A stretch of 64,000 bases of DNA from an uncultured Flavobacteriales bacterium. Lineage in GTDB: Bacteria > Bacteroidota > Bacteroidia > Flavobacteriales_D > Parvicellaceae. Location of the stretch: assembly GCA_943787725.1 (NCBI GenBank), contig CALSNM010000011.1:1-64000 (forward strand), given 5' to 3'. A program made the translations under genes and the position numbers. The notes under the pieces are model-generated. The model had not been told where the DNA came from, ran no database searches, and saw nothing but the letters and a program-made list of their open reading frames with translations. This document shows, in pieces, positions 1 through 10,782 of the stretch (its first letter is position 1; every line of letters begins with the position of its first letter).

Positions 1-2053
1 TTCTATGATAAGAGAAGAAGAAGCAAATAACCTAGATCTCAAGGAAATAAAACAAAACTGCACGAAGATGCAATTATAGAAGAAGAGATCTATTGACTAA
101 CTTAAGTGCAGAAGAGGTAGATCCAATTCGAAAGTCCGATGGGTATATTGATTTTTATGCTAAGCAACAAAATGTAGTTGACATAGAAAATGAGTTAGAA
201 CAGGAAAAGTCAACTGCCAATTCTTATGGAAACCTCGCTTTACAACAAGAGAATAAAGCGAATGATTTTGAATCAAAAGCAAAGTCAACCATGACGAATC
301 TGAGAAAGCTGAATTTTTGGCAAAAGCAGATGAATTAAGAACTAAGTGCAAGTGTTAACCGGCAGAAGAAACAGGCTGCTGAAGCAACAGTGGAGGATTT
401 ATATAGTTCCTTGAGCTTTGCTAAGGAGGAAAGAAATAGTACAATAGCAAACCTAGATAGAAGCAACAGCTAATGATTACAAGGCGTTAGCATTATCTAA
501 TTATGATAAGAATCCTATTACTGAAATAGATGTTGATGATGTTATGGCTTCTACTTTTGTTCCTCCTGCGGAACTTGTAGATAATATTTTTGCTGTCAAT
601 ACTGAAATGAATTATTCAGAAGAAAATCCAATTCCTGTAAACCCAGCAAATCCGGATGGGTTAATATATAAAGTTCAGGTAGGTGCTTTTAGAAAACCCA
701 TTCCACAAGATTTGTTCAAAGGGTTTGCACCTATTTCTGCCGAAGTCTATTAGAGATGGTATAACGCGTTATAGAGTTGGTTATTTTACTGCTTGGGAAA
801 TCGCCAATAGTGCAAAAAATGAAATTAGAAGTATTGGGTATTCTGATGCTTTTGTTGTTGCAATATACAACGGAGGATATATGTCTTTATCTGAAGCGCG
901 TAAATTAGAGTTAGAAGGTTCCCCTGTTTCGACGAATTTTGTTCAAATAGAAAATAATACAAGTACAACAACTGCATCCAATACTGTCGAGGTAAATGAA
1001 ACTGAAGAGTCTAGAGATGCTTTGGAATGATGCTGCTCAATATATTAATGATTTAGGAAGTGATGCTGCTTCGGTTGAGGCTGTAGAAATAATAGAAGGG
1101 ATTGTTCTTTACAGTTCAAGTTGGAGCTTTCTCTAAATCGATACAAGCGGATAACGTATTTAATGTTTCTCCACTTGTTATAAAAAACATAAATGGATTG
1201 TATAAATATTCTACTGGTATTTTTCGTTCAGTTCAAGAAACAGTGGAACGCAAAAACGAAATGATATCTAAAGGCTTGGTTGGAGCATTTATAACAGCTT
1301 ATTACAACGGAGAGAAAGTTACAATAACTGAAGCGAATCAACTTATAGTCTGAGAAAGGAGATGGGATATTTGCAATTTCAGTTGATGGCACTCTTAATA
1401 GAAATGACGGTTTTCAAACCGAAAATGTTACAGAAGCTATTCCGCTCAAAAAGTACTAAATTGATTACTGTAACACCAACAAATGTAGGTTCTGAATACT
1501 ATGTCGACCTTGGGACTTATGAAGGAGTTGTTCCATCTTTAATAGATAGTGCAGTTTTATCATTGTCAGAGTATAAAGTGGATATAATGAAAGAAGGGTG
1601 TTTCAAGCCAATATCTTGTAGGTGCATTTACTGCGAGGGAGGATGCAGAATTGGCAAAAGGAGAATATGAGTTAGTGGGTATTGAAAATGCAAAAATTCT
1701 GAGAATATCAAGATGGAAATCAAATAGGTGGCGAAGAGTTAGATAGCTATTCCTGTTGATTGATCCGACTCCATTTGAAGGTCTAGAGTATAGGGTTTTT
1801 CTAGGGACCTATGTGGACGGTGTTCCGCAAGCTAGAAGTATGATATTTGTACAATTAGATTATTTAGGGATAGAGTCTACACCTGAAGGTGAAAGCATAA
1901 CGTACTATTGTGGGAAGTGAAGATTTGTATTCTGAGGCGGAAATACTACTTAAAAATTTTACTGATCAAGGCGTGGGTGTTGCAAGGATTGTTTCTTTCC
2001 AAGATGGAGAAGAAATTGATGTTGCTGAAGCGCGTCAGTTGACCCATGAATAA
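1..2053 (+). pseudogene. SPOR-repeat protein, multiply frameshifted, 5' end outside the window
   Basis: Coding pieces in alternating frames (about 93-338, 544-753, 683-1030, 1102-1353, 1362-1670, 1775-2053) appear to belong to one reading frame broken by many single-base shifts. The N-terminal piece is a charged, coiled-coil-like stretch rich in Glu, Lys and Asn. After it come about four related units beginning YKVQVGAF, FTVQVGAF, YYVDLGTY and YRVFLGTY. Three of these end in related tails (SEARKLE, TEANQL, AEARQL). This is the pattern of SPOR-like domains, which in other proteins bind denuded peptidoglycan glycans. In Bacteroidota such units often sit at the C-terminus of large TPR/PD40 envelope proteins, so the missing upstream part may be of that kind (inference). 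The last frame stops at 2051-2053. Whether this is a real pseudogene or error-rich sequence cannot be decided here. Confidence 0.6.
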
Positions 2054-2092
2054 ATTAACAATAAAGGAAATAGCAGTTATTTAAAGTCGGTT

Positions 2093-2755
2093 ATGGATTT
2101 AAAGCTAATTATTTCTAAAGACGGTTCTCACACAATATATAGACAAGATATTGACGAGACTTATCACTCTAGGCATGGAGCAATTCAAGAGGCTATGCAC
2201 GTCTTTATCCGTAAAGGGTTGAAAGAGATTGAAAAATCAAAAAAGGAAATTAACATTTTAGAAGTAGGTTTTGGTACGGGATTAAATGCGCTACTTGACA
2301 TGTCTGAATTCTACGAGTGAAATCAATTATATTGGCTTGGAGACCACTCCTTTGCCTATTAAAGTATTGGGTAGTTTGAATTATGACACAAGCAGTTACT
2401 CAAGATAATTCGCAGGAAATATTTAAAAATATTCATGGCGCGACCTTGGGACGCATTGTGTTCTATAACAAGTTTTTTTTCTATCAAAAAGGTTGAAACA
2501 ACAATTCAAGATTTTGAGATTAGGCAACCGATTGATTTAGTTTACTATGACGCTTTTGGACCTAATTCTCAAGCTGAAATGTGGGATATTTCGATTTTTG
2601 AAAAAATTTATAAAGCAATGCGTTCGCAAGGAGTATTTGTAACTTACTGCGCAAAAGGTCAAGTAAGAAGAGACTTAAAGAGTGTTGGGTTTGTAATGGA
2701 GCGTTTAGAAGGACCGCCTGGCAAAAGAGAGATGCTGAGGGGGAGAAAGTTATAA
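2093..2755 (+). pseudogene. mnmD: MnmD-like tRNA (5-methylaminomethyl-2-thiouridine) methyltransferase, frameshifted
   Basis: This is the stand-alone form of the methyltransferase half of MnmC, which adds the last methyl group in mnm5s2U34 of tRNA. The first frame (2093-2320) carries the SAM-binding motif EVGFGTGLNALL. A middle piece in another frame reads INYIGLETTPLPIKVLG. The last frame (2435-2755) contains YYDAFGPNSQAEMW and the typical C-terminal GPPGKREMLRG. At least two or three single-base shifts (near 2300, 2405 and 2480) separate the pieces. All family motifs are still present, which argues for sequence error rather than an old pseudogene. The 3' end meets the minus-strand methyltransferase tail by tail with a few bases of overlap. 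Confidence 0.75.
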
Positions 2756-3308
2756 TTTACACTTATATACAAATGCTGGCGGGAAATTTAATGCAGAAAA
2801 ATCTATTTTTATTTGAGAAAATTTTGAGACTCAATAACTTTTTAGCATTCAATGAATATTGAAACTGAATAAACATTCCATCATCTTTTAATTGCTTTAC
2901 ACATTTATCTATAATTGTGAGTTTAATCTCCTTTGGAATAACCGTAAATGGAAGAGATGAAACTATATAGTCAACTTTCCCAATTCCATGTTTTTCCAGG
3001 TATTCGTCAATTTTCTCAGCAGAATCGTTTATTAAAGTCAGTCGTTTGTCATCTACATTATTACAGATGTGTTGGTAAAAAGCTGTATTTAATTCAAAAG
3101 AAAATATTTTTGAGGTTTGTTTCATTCTTTCCAAAATAGCTTTTGTGAAAACACCATTTCCTGGACCAAGTTCCAAAATGACATCCGCCTTTTGAAAATC
3201 TATTGGAGCAATCATTTTCTTCGTCAAAAATTTAGAGCTAGGCGCTACAGCACCTACGGTTTTTCGTCCCTTAATAAATTCGCCTAAAAAATTACTTTGC
3301 TTCGCCAC
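2750..3308 (-). CDS. Class I SAM-dependent methyltransferase (phospholipid or rRNA-adenine type fold), C-terminal frameshift
   Basis: A protein of about 185 residues with the SAM-binding motif VILELGPGNGVFTKAIL near residue 43, the acidic second strand (FSFELN) and a motif IV-like VDYIVSSLPF. The N-terminus FLGEFIKGRKTVGAVAPSS is typical of small methyltransferases annotated as phosphatidylethanolamine N-methyltransferase-like or rRNA adenine dimethylase-like. The real substrate cannot be told from sequence. The uninterrupted frame stops at 2763 with an atypical tail. A single-base shift near 2815-2825 gives a better ending (FSQIKIDFSALNFPPAFVY) that stops at 2750. I used that end. Confidence 0.65.
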
Positions 3309-3388
3309 AATATCTGATTTTAATATGCCAAATATATCAGGACTATGCTTAATTGTACAATGCTAGCACCTAAAGTTTTACACATTCC

Positions 3389-3421
3389 TTGTCTTTAATC
3401 TTTCTATTACCTATATATTTG
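3389..3421 (+). promoter_or_regulatory. Bacteroidota-type promoter for the TPR/PD40 gene
   Basis: TTG at 3389-3391 and TATATTTG at 3414-3421 match the -33 and -7 elements of flavobacterial promoters (TTG, 17-23 nt, TAnnTTTG), here with a 22-nt spacer. The -7 element lies 18 bases before the start codon at 3440. Confidence 0.45.
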
Positions 3422-3439
3422 TAATCTAATAAATAAGAA

Positions 3440-4981
3440 ATGAAAATATTATTAAGTTTACCTGTCCTATTATTTGTTTTTGCGAACCTTTCAGCTCAAG
3501 ACAAGAAAACAGCAATAAAGTTTTTTGAAGCTGGTAATTTTGAAGAAGCAATTGATGAATATATTCCTCTTTATGAAGCGGATAAAGAGAATCTTGAATA
3601 CAACTATAATTTAGCAGTAAGTTATTTAAATACGAATATTGACAAATCTCTCGCAATACCCCATTTAGAATCATTAACTAAGAACCCGAAGATAGATGCT
3701 AATGCATGGTATTTGCTGGGCAGAGCATATCATTTTGGATATCAGTTTGATGCCGCTATTGGCGCGTATGAAAAGTTTAGAGAGACCAACAGTGGTTCTG
3801 AAGCAAACAAAATAGACGCGATTAAACAGATTGAATATTGTGAAAATGCCAAAGAGTTGATGAAATTCGGGGTAAAAGTAAAATTTGAAAATCTTGGGAA
3901 AAATATAAACTCACCTTACGCAGATTATTTTCCTTTTATTCCAATTAATGAATCATTTTTGCTATTTAATTCGAAAAGAGATTTAAATAGTACAGTGCAA
4001 TTAGATGGGTCTTACTTGCCAAATATATTTATGTCTGAAGTTAAATCTGGAGAATATCAAAAAGCACAGCCATTGTCAGGGGGCATTAATACATCGGATG
4101 GCAAAGAAGAGGTTGTTGGCTTAAATTCCGATGGGACAAAAGCCATCTTTTACTATGAAGATTTTAAACAGTTTGGAGATCTATATGAGTGTGAAATTAA
4201 TGGAGCTACAATAGAAAAACCTAGCAAGTTGGAGAAGAATGTTAATTCGAAACATGTAGAAATAGCAGCATGCATAAATAAAAATGGAAGTAAATTGTAT
4301 TTTGCTAGTGATAGGCCTGGAGGATATGGTGGCATTGATTTATACTCTTGTCAATTATTGCCCAATGGAAAATGGAGTTTACCTACGAATTTAGGTCCAA
4401 CCATTAACACCAAGTTTGATGAAGATTTTCCTAACTTATCACCGGATGGAAAGTCATTGTATTTTTCATCTAAAGGTCATACAAGTATGGGAGGGTTTGA
4501 TATTTTTAAAACAACATGGGATCCAATAAAAAACAAGTATTCAAGTGTGCAAAATTTAGGTTATCCGTTGAATACACCTGAAGATAATATGAATTTTAGA
4601 GTTTCAGAATCTGGGAAGCATGGATATATTTCGGCAGTTAGAAAAGGAGGTTATGGCGACTTAGATATTTACAGAGTAGATTTTTTAGATATTGAACCAC
4701 GTTATACGGTAATTTCAGGAACGATTTCATCTGATGATAATGCTGATAAATTTATTGATTTATTTATTCAAGTAACGGATTTAGAAACGGAAGAAGTTTA
4801 TGGAGATTATATTCCAAATGAGAAATCACTGCGGTATATTATGATATTGCCCAAGGGTAAATATGATATTTATGTTGGCGGTCAAGCTGGGTATGAAGAA
4901 ATTTATGATGAAATTGAAATATTAGACAAATCATCTTTCAAATCTTTTATTACAAAAGATATTAAACTCAAAAAGAAGTAA
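3440..4981 (+). CDS. Secreted TPR and PD40 (WD40-like beta-propeller) protein
   Basis: A 513-residue protein with a signal peptide (residues 1-19, ending in LSAQ). Residues 20-130 form TPR-like helices (FEAGNFEEAIDEYIPLYE; WYLLGRAYHFGYQFDAAIGAY). Residues about 160-430 carry PD40 propeller units, seen as NGSKLYFASDRPGGYGGIDL and DGKSLYFSSKGHTSMGGFDI. The remaining C-terminus may be a small beta-sandwich. The arrangement matches the T9SS/gliding-associated protein PorE and OmpA-family PD40 proteins, but the C-terminal OmpA peptidoglycan-binding domain is absent. A structural or assembly role in the envelope is likely but unproven. The upstream SPOR-repeat gene may belong to a related protein type. 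Confidence 0.8.
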   Translation: MKILLSLPVLLFVFANLSAQDKKTAIKFFEAGNFEEAIDEYIPLYEADKENLEYNYNLAVSYLNTNIDKSLAIPHLESLTKNPKIDANAWYLLGRAYHFGYQFDAAIGAYEKFRETNSGSEANKIDAIKQIEYCENAKELMKFGVKVKFENLGKNINSPYADYFPFIPINESFLLFNSKRDLNSTVQLDGSYLPNIFMSEVKSGEYQKAQPLSGGINTSDGKEEVVGLNSDGTKAIFYYEDFKQFGDLYECEINGATIEKPSKLEKNVNSKHVEIAACINKNGSKLYFASDRPGGYGGIDLYSCQLLPNGKWSLPTNLGPTINTKFDEDFPNLSPDGKSLYFSSKGHTSMGGFDIFKTTWDPIKNKYSSVQNLGYPLNTPEDNMNFRVSESGKHGYISAVRKGGYGDLDIYRVDFLDIEPRYTVISGTISSDDNADKFIDLFIQVTDLETEEVYGDYIPNEKSLRYIMILPKGKYDIYVGGQAGYEEIYDEIEILDKSSFKSFITKDIKLKKK

Positions 4982-4987
4982 TAATTT

Positions 4988-5663
4988 GTGATTTCCTTTA
5001 GTATTACAACAATAATAGTTGCTATTACTGTTGTTGTTTCTCTTTCTAGCATTTAACGATAAAGATTTGAGTTATAAGTTAACTTTAAGTCCGTATTCTG
5101 TAAAACATCATAAACGCTGGTGGCAGATACTTACACACGGTTTTGTTCATGCTGATTACATGCATTTAGGACTTAATATGTATGTGCTTTATAGTTTTGG
5201 TGGGTTTGTAGAGAGTGTTTTAGTTGAAGGTTATGTTAATTCGAGCAGTGGTGTTGCTGTTGGAGGTTTTGGAAATGTTGGTTATTTGTATTACATCAGT
5301 CTCTACATGGGAGGGTTGTTATTTGCAACCGTACCTTCTTTAAAGAAACATGGAGACAATCCTGGATATCTAGCAGTTGGAGCTTCAGGGGCAGTTTCAG
5401 CAATTGTGTTTAGCTCAATTATTTTATATCCAACTGGAGGTATGGGGCTTTTATTTATTCCAATTAGAATTCCAAGTTTTATTTTTGGAGTTTTGTATCT
5501 ACTTGCAGAGCATTATATGAGTAAAAAAGGTGGTACTAAAATTGCTCATGATGCACATATTGGAGGTGCTTTTTTTGGAGTTTTTTATACTGTATTATTA
5601 GATTTTAAGTTTTTGACAAATTTCGTTGATATGATAAATGATTGGTTTAGTAGGATATTTTAA
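4988..5663 (+). CDS. Rhomboid family intramembrane serine protease (one frameshift near the start)
   Basis: A membrane protease of about 225 residues with six predicted hydrophobic segments. The catalytic serine is in GASGAVSAIVF and the catalytic histidine in HDAHIGGAFFGVF. The first loop has the conserved HGFVHADYMHLGLNMYVLY. The main frame opens artificially at a TTG at 5019. A GTG at 4988 gives a natural first membrane helix (ISFSITTIIVAITVVVSL) that joins the main frame if one base is removed from the T-run near 5043. I therefore start at 4988 and note the frameshift. It starts seven bases after the TPR/PD40 stop, so the two may be cotranscribed. Confidence 0.75.
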
Positions 5664-5721
5664 GCAGATTGTCTTATTATTTATTTTGGTACGAAAGCAA
5701 TCTTTATTTTTAACTTTATAA

Positions 5722-6582
5722 ATGGCAAAAGGAGAATATATAATATTAAATGGAGAATTGCTTGGAACAAAACAGGCTTTCTTGAAAGACAACAGAGCAT
5801 TTAGGTTTGGAGATCGGTGTTTTTGAGTCGATTCGTATTGTAAATGGCTTACCTTATAATTTGCAATTTCATATTGAAAGAATGCTTCAGGGGGCTATTA
5901 TATTAAGCCTTGAAATTCCGAATCACTTTACCGTAGATTATTTCAAAGGCCAAATTAAAAGTTTAATAGAAAAAAACAGTATTCAGGCTGGTGGTAAAGC
6001 TAGAATTAGTTTGTTTAGAGATGGAGAAGGAACTTATTTTTCAGAATCCAATAAGGCTATGTTTTTTATTGATGCAAGTCATCTACCTAATAATTATTTC
6101 ACTTAAATGAACATGGATTGATGGTGGATATTTATTCTGAAATGAATAAAAGCGTAAATGTTTTATCAAAATACAAGTCAATTAATGCGTTATTGCCAAT
6201 AATGGCTGCGAATTTTGCTAAAAAAAATAATTTACAAGAGTGTTTTATATTGAATGCAAAAGGCAAAATAATTGAATCAATTTCTTCGAATGTTTTTATT
6301 GTAAGTAATGGTGTTTTATATACGCCTCCATTGGAAGATGGCTGTATAGGAGGAATTATGAGAATGAATGTAATTAATACTGCAATTGAAAATGGTATTA
6401 CCGTTTATGAGAATACCTTGTCACCTCAAAATTTGTTAGCTGCAGATGAAATCTTTCTAACGAACGCCATTCAAGGTATTCAATGGGTTGGTGGGTATAA
6501 AAGTAAAAGGTATTTCAATAAGATATCAAAAAAGATTCTAGAGTTAATAAATCGAAGAGAGAGTGCAGGAGTTTTAGTTTAA
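5722..6582 (+). CDS. Class IV PLP-dependent aminotransferase / aminodeoxychorismate lyase-like (two frameshifts)
   Basis: Fold-type IV PLP enzyme of about 285 residues, the family of branched-chain aminotransferase, D-amino-acid transaminase and PabC. The start at 5722 gives MAKGEYIILNGELLG, then RFGDGVFESIR, which matches the family only if one base is dropped near 5814. A second shift near 6105 joins LPNNYF to LNEHGLMVDIYSEMNKS. The PLP lysine is in SKYKSINALLP, and the SSNVFIV and LTNAIQGIQWV motifs follow. The precise substrate is undetermined; a PabC-like or branched-chain role are both possible. The 3' end overlaps the convergent AlgH gene by about nine bases. Confidence 0.75.
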
Positions 6583-7161
6583 ACTTGGATCTTCAGGGAA
6601 ATTTGAAATCATTTTAAATTTTCCGCCCATTTCGTCTAAAATCTTTTTCCACAAGTTTTTATTCGTTGCGTTCAATACCCGGTCTGTATTTGTTTTACCT
6701 ACAATCCAAGAGTCTGAGGAGAGTTCAGTATCTAATTGACCCGCTTCCCATCCAGAATAACCTAAGAAGAAACGAATTTGATTCGGAGCAATAACTCCAG
6801 TATTAATTAATGGTATTAAATCTTCGAATTTTCCGCCCGTATAGAGTCCGGCTATTACCTCGTACGATCCTTCAAGCTCATCTTTTAGAGTGTGCAGATA
6901 AAAAAGGTTGTCAGGGCTTACTGGTCCGCCAAAACTTACTTTAAACTCTTCATTAACTATGTCTTCTACTAATTCAGAAAGAGAAATATCTAAAAAATTA
7001 TTCATAACGAACCCAAATGATCCATCTTCATTATGTTCACAGAGATAAATAACTGAGCGCTTAAAGCGTTCGTCCGCCATAAAAGGTTCCGAAATCAATA
7101 CTCTTCCTTTTTCTGGAGATAGCTTGTTGATTTTAGATATGTCTAAGAATCCATCTTTCAT
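6574..7161 (-). CDS. algH: YqgE/AlgH family protein
   Basis: A 195-residue protein of the UPF0301 (YqgE/AlgH) family. It has the N-terminal KGRVLISEPFMADERFKRSV, the central GFVMNNFLDISLSEL and the FFLGYSGWEAGQLDTEL signature, and is of normal length. The family was named for an effect on alginate regulation in Pseudomonas, but its biochemical role is unknown. It is the last gene of a minus-strand cluster with miaE, trkH and trkA, 62 bases after miaE. Its stop codon lies inside the end of the convergent aminotransferase gene. Confidence 0.9.
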   Translation of the reverse strand: MKDGFLDISKINKLSPEKGRVLISEPFMADERFKRSVIYLCEHNEDGSFGFVMNNFLDISLSELVEDIVNEEFKVSFGGPVSPDNLFYLHTLKDELEGSYEVIAGLYTGGKFEDLIPLINTGVIAPNQIRFFLGYSGWEAGQLDTELSSDSWIVGKTNTDRVLNATNKNLWKKILDEMGGKFKMISNFPEDPSLN

Positions 7162-7223
7162 TGTTTATCAAACATACGAAAAGGTCCTTTAATAAGAAAT
7201 TTAATGATGAATAATTATATTTC

Positions 7224-7801
7224 CTAATGTATAGCCGGTCGCCAAGGCAGGTATTCAATTACTTCACCTTCTTTGATAAGAATCTCTTCCAATCTAGATT
7301 CTACTTCTTCAGTAGAAAAGTATCTTTCAGCTAATTGAAGAAATATATCAACATGTTCTTTTTCTTGAAGGTAAAGGTTGCTATAGAATTTCTTTAACTC
7401 TTTATCTTCAGTTGCTTCGCTTATCAATTTAAAACGTTCAACACCTCTCATTTCAGCAACTGAAGCAAGTATTAGACGGTCCAGTAGCCTTTTTTGGGTG
7501 TCTTCGCGAATAACAGAGGAGAGCCCTTTCATATATGGATCTTTCTTGAACTCAGAGTCAATAGTAAGTCCACGCTTATACATAATGTCATAAACTTGCT
7601 TAAAATGCAATAGTTCTTCAACTGCAATTTGGTTCAAGTCAGCTATTATGTCTCTTTTATCGGGTATTTTGCTATTAATGAAAGGCACATGTTAGCGACT
7701 TTTCTTTCTGCATCAGCATGATCTTGTAAAAAGACGTCTATGTTTTCGACTACTTGTTTTGCCCATTCTGCAGGAGTATCGTACTTTAGTTTTATTTCCA
7801 T
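7224..7801 (-). CDS. miaE: tRNA-(ms2io6A37)-hydroxylase, MiaE-like di-iron enzyme (one frameshift)
   Basis: MiaE hydroxylates the isopentenyl group of ms2i6A37 in tRNA using a ferritin-like di-iron site. The uninterrupted frame begins at a GTG at 7688 and lacks the first helix. An ATG at 7799-7801 gives MEIKLKYDTPAEWAKQVVE and DHADAERKVAN, which supplies the first iron-binding Glu if one base is shifted near 7680. The other ligand motifs are visible: VEELLHFKQV, EMRGVERF and LQEKEHVDIF. The start lies four bases after the corrected trkH stop, which suggests one transcript. The MiaE assignment rests on these motifs and on size; another ferritin-like hydroxylase is the alternative. Confidence 0.8.
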
Positions 7802-7805
7802 AATA

Positions 7806-9294
7806 TTAATTTCTTTTCCAAAAATAAGGGGTAAAAATTAAGGCAACGGTAAATAAGCTCTAATCTCCCCATAAGCATGAGCAAGGATAATACCCATTTA
7901 CTTGCATCTGGAAGTTCGGAAAAATTTCCTGTAGGACCGATGCTTCCCAATCCTGGGCCTACGTTGCCAACAGATGTAGCTACTGCACTAATTGCTTCTT
8001 TAAATGTAACGCCTCCAATAGCTGTTATTGCAATTGAACCTAAAGTAAAGATAAATAAGTATAAAAATATGAATGCTAGAAGGTTATATATTATTTTATT
8101 AGAAACAGGTTCTTTATTTAAGTGAACAGGGATAACAGCATTCGGATGAAGTCTTCTTTTAAACTCCATTAATCCATTCTTAATTAAAAGAACGATCCTT
8201 ACTATTTTCATGCCACCACTTGTTGACCCAGCCGAAGCGCCTGAAAAAAGGAGTAAAAAGAAAATAAACACTACTAATCCACCCCAAAGCATATAATCAG
8301 CACTTGAGTAGCCGGTGGTGGTTATCATGCTTATAACTTGAAACAGCGTGTCCCTAAAAGCTTCACCAATGCCTCCCTCAGAGTTGTTGAGTACAAAAGG
8401 GGTAAGCACTGTCGTTAGGCCAATGATGCTCATTAAGTACCATTTAAACTCATCGTTTTTCCAAAAATGTTTTAGTTTTCCTTTTAACCCAAAGTAGATT
8501 AAAGTAAAATTTGTTCCAGCTAAAAACATGAAAAAGATAATAATATACTCGATTAAAGGAGAGTTAAAGTCAGCAATGCTACCGTCCTTAGTGGAGAATC
8601 CACCAGTTGAAGTTGTTGTAAAAGCATGGTTGATGGCATCGAAAAAATTCATGCCACTGAACATTAGCAGTATCATTTCAAGGAATGTCAGTCCAAAGTA
8701 TATAACCCATAATCGTTTTGCAGTTTCTTTTATTCGAGGATGAATTTTGTCCTTTGTGGGTCCAGGTGCTTCTGCAACAAATAGCTCCATGCCTCCAATT
8801 CCTAGTAGTGGCAGTATGGCTATTGTAAGCACAATTATACCCATTCCTCCAATCCATTGAGTTGTGCTTCTCCAAAACAATAAGCTTTCAGGTAGAGCAG
8901 AAATTTCATGCCCTTTATCTCCTAGTATTGTGGCTCCGGTAGTTGTAAAGCCAGACATAGTTTCAAAAAAAGCGTTACTTATATTGCTTATCTCACCAGA
9001 CATTATGTAGGGAAGTGAGCCGAAAACCACCATTGAAATCCATCCAAGTACAACAATTAGATAGCCATCTCGTTTTTTTATTTCCGCATCTTTACTCTGT
9101 TTGTTTGCAATTCTAAGTCCTAGGCCACAGCAGAATGTTAGCAAAGCAGAAGTAACTAATGACCAGGTTGCCCCATCGTTATAGTGGATGGAGAAGGGGA
9201 TGGACATTGCCATCAGAAAACCATTGATTATTAATAATGTCCCAATTACATGGGCGATTACTTTAAGGTTAAGCAGTCTCTTGGCTTTAGGCAT
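7806..9294 (-). CDS. trkH: TrkH-family potassium uptake transporter (frameshift at C-terminus)
   Basis: Integral membrane K+ transporter subunit of about 495 residues with four pore-loop repeats. The selectivity-filter glycine segments are visible as MSGFTTTGATIL, TTTSTGGFSTKDG, MITTTGYSSADY and SVGNVGPGLGSIG. The uninterrupted frame ends in an unusual tail at 7792. Removing one base near 7850 restores the usual GRLELFTVALIFTPYFWKR ending and a stop at 7806-7808, so I give that end. It starts three bases after trkA, its cytosolic gating partner, and both are surely translated from one message. Confidence 0.9.
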
Positions 9295-9297
9295 ATT

Positions 9298-10638
9298 CTA
9301 AAGAAAGAATTTCTCTATTTTGTTAATAGATTCCGTGAGTGAAAAAACTACAGCCTTATCCCCAGCTTGTAGCTCAAAATCTCCGAAAGGAATAAATCCT
9401 TTGTCATCTCTAATTACACCTGATATATTTGCAGACTTTGGAAATTTTAAATCTTTAATTTTTGCAAGTGTGACTTTAGAATCTGGTTTTACAATAAATT
9501 CAATTATTTCGGCATCAACTCCTGGCAAACTTGCGATTGCAGAAACATTACCTTTTCTAACATATTTAAATATGTTACTGGCAGCAATAATTTTCTTGTT
9601 GATTAAAGTGTCAATACCAATAGCATGCGATAAATGTATGTAATCTATATTCTCGACGCGCGCAATTGTTTTACGTACACCATGGTTTTTTGCAACTAAC
9701 GATGACATTATGTTTGTTTCGGAATCCCCAGTTACAGCAATAAAAGCATCCATTTCTGCCAGCCCTTCTTCTTCTAAAGCTTCGACATCTCTAGCGTCTA
9801 CATTAATTACCAGCGCTTTCTTCAGTCGTCCTGCAATTTTTTCACACCTAAACTTATCTTTTTCTACTAAAGTAACATTGTAGTCTTGTTCTAAGTGCTC
9901 GGCAGTTAAGACACCAATCTCACTCCCTCCAAGTATCATGATGTCTTTTATAGGGAAACATTCTTTTCCGCAAATTCTAGTTACATCATCAATTGATTCT
10001 GGTGCTGAAATAAAGTAAACAATATCGTTCTCTTTTATAATTGTTTCCGAATTCGTTAAAATAGTTTCTTCATTTCTGTGAAGGGCAATTGATTTGTAGT
10101 TTAATTCTGGGTTTAGGTAAGAGCTTTCTTGTACTGTCTTATTCTTTAGAGGCGAATTCTCTCCGATTGAGATTCCAAATACCGTTAATTTACCATCTTC
10201 AAATTCGAAATCATCTGTAAACACTGATCTTTGTACAAGTCTATTTATTTCCTCTGTTGCAAGCAGAACAGGGGATATGAGTGTGTCTATGCCTAGGTTT
10301 TGGTAAATTTCTTCTCTTCCTTTTTTTAGGATATCTAAATCTGTAATCCGAGCAATGGTTCTTTTTGCTCCAAATTTCTTTGCAAGAATAGAAACTAACA
10401 AGTTGGTTTCTTCGGATGAGGTAACCGCTATTAATAAATCACAGGAATTTACCTTTGCACTTTCCAGTATTTTAATCGATTTTGCATCTCCGACAATCGT
10501 ATACACATCGATGTGGGATGCAACATATTGCAGTCTGTCTTCGTTTTCATCAATCAAATAAATGTCCTGAGATTCACTTGACAGCATTTTAGCTAAATGA
10601 TAGCCGACAGCACCAGCTCCGGTAATAATAATCTTCAT
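9298..10638 (-). CDS. trkA: Trk system potassium uptake protein TrkA
   Basis: Cytosolic NAD(H)-binding regulator of TrkH. The 446 residues contain two RCK units. Each has a Rossmann fold (KIIITGAGAVGYHLAKMLS at residue 1; DIMILGGSEIGVLTAEHLE near residue 228) followed by a TrkA_C ligand-binding domain. Acidic residues ending the second strand (LIDENEDRL, LVEKDKFRCE) fit NAD binding. It is full length and intact, and is the first gene of the trkA-trkH-miaE-algH minus-strand cluster. A -7-like TACATTTG (complement of 10666-10673) lies just upstream, without a clear -33 TTG. Confidence 0.95.
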   Translation of the reverse strand: MKIIITGAGAVGYHLAKMLSSESQDIYLIDENEDRLQYVASHIDVYTIVGDAKSIKILESAKVNSCDLLIAVTSSEETNLLVSILAKKFGAKRTIARITDLDILKKGREEIYQNLGIDTLISPVLLATEEINRLVQRSVFTDDFEFEDGKLTVFGISIGENSPLKNKTVQESSYLNPELNYKSIALHRNEETILTNSETIIKENDIVYFISAPESIDDVTRICGKECFPIKDIMILGGSEIGVLTAEHLEQDYNVTLVEKDKFRCEKIAGRLKKALVINVDARDVEALEEEGLAEMDAFIAVTGDSETNIMSSLVAKNHGVRKTIARVENIDYIHLSHAIGIDTLINKKIIAASNIFKYVRKGNVSAIASLPGVDAEIIEFIVKPDSKVTLAKIKDLKFPKSANISGVIRDDKGFIPFGDFELQAGDKAVVFSLTESINKIEKFFL

Positions 10639-10782
10639 AATTCAATAATGAATAGCATTACCTCGCAAATGTAGATATTGATTTGGAGATAATCGAAGTT
10701 TTGAAAGAGGAAATTTAGAAATATTTTCCCCATACGGGAAGGGGTTCAATCAAAAATCCTTTTTTATTCTGTAATTTCTATT

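Noticed and set aside
10725-10745. CCCATACGGG-type hairpin downstream of the unknown regulator
   Set aside because: The stem is only five bases and no T-run follows on either strand, so I do not call it a terminator.
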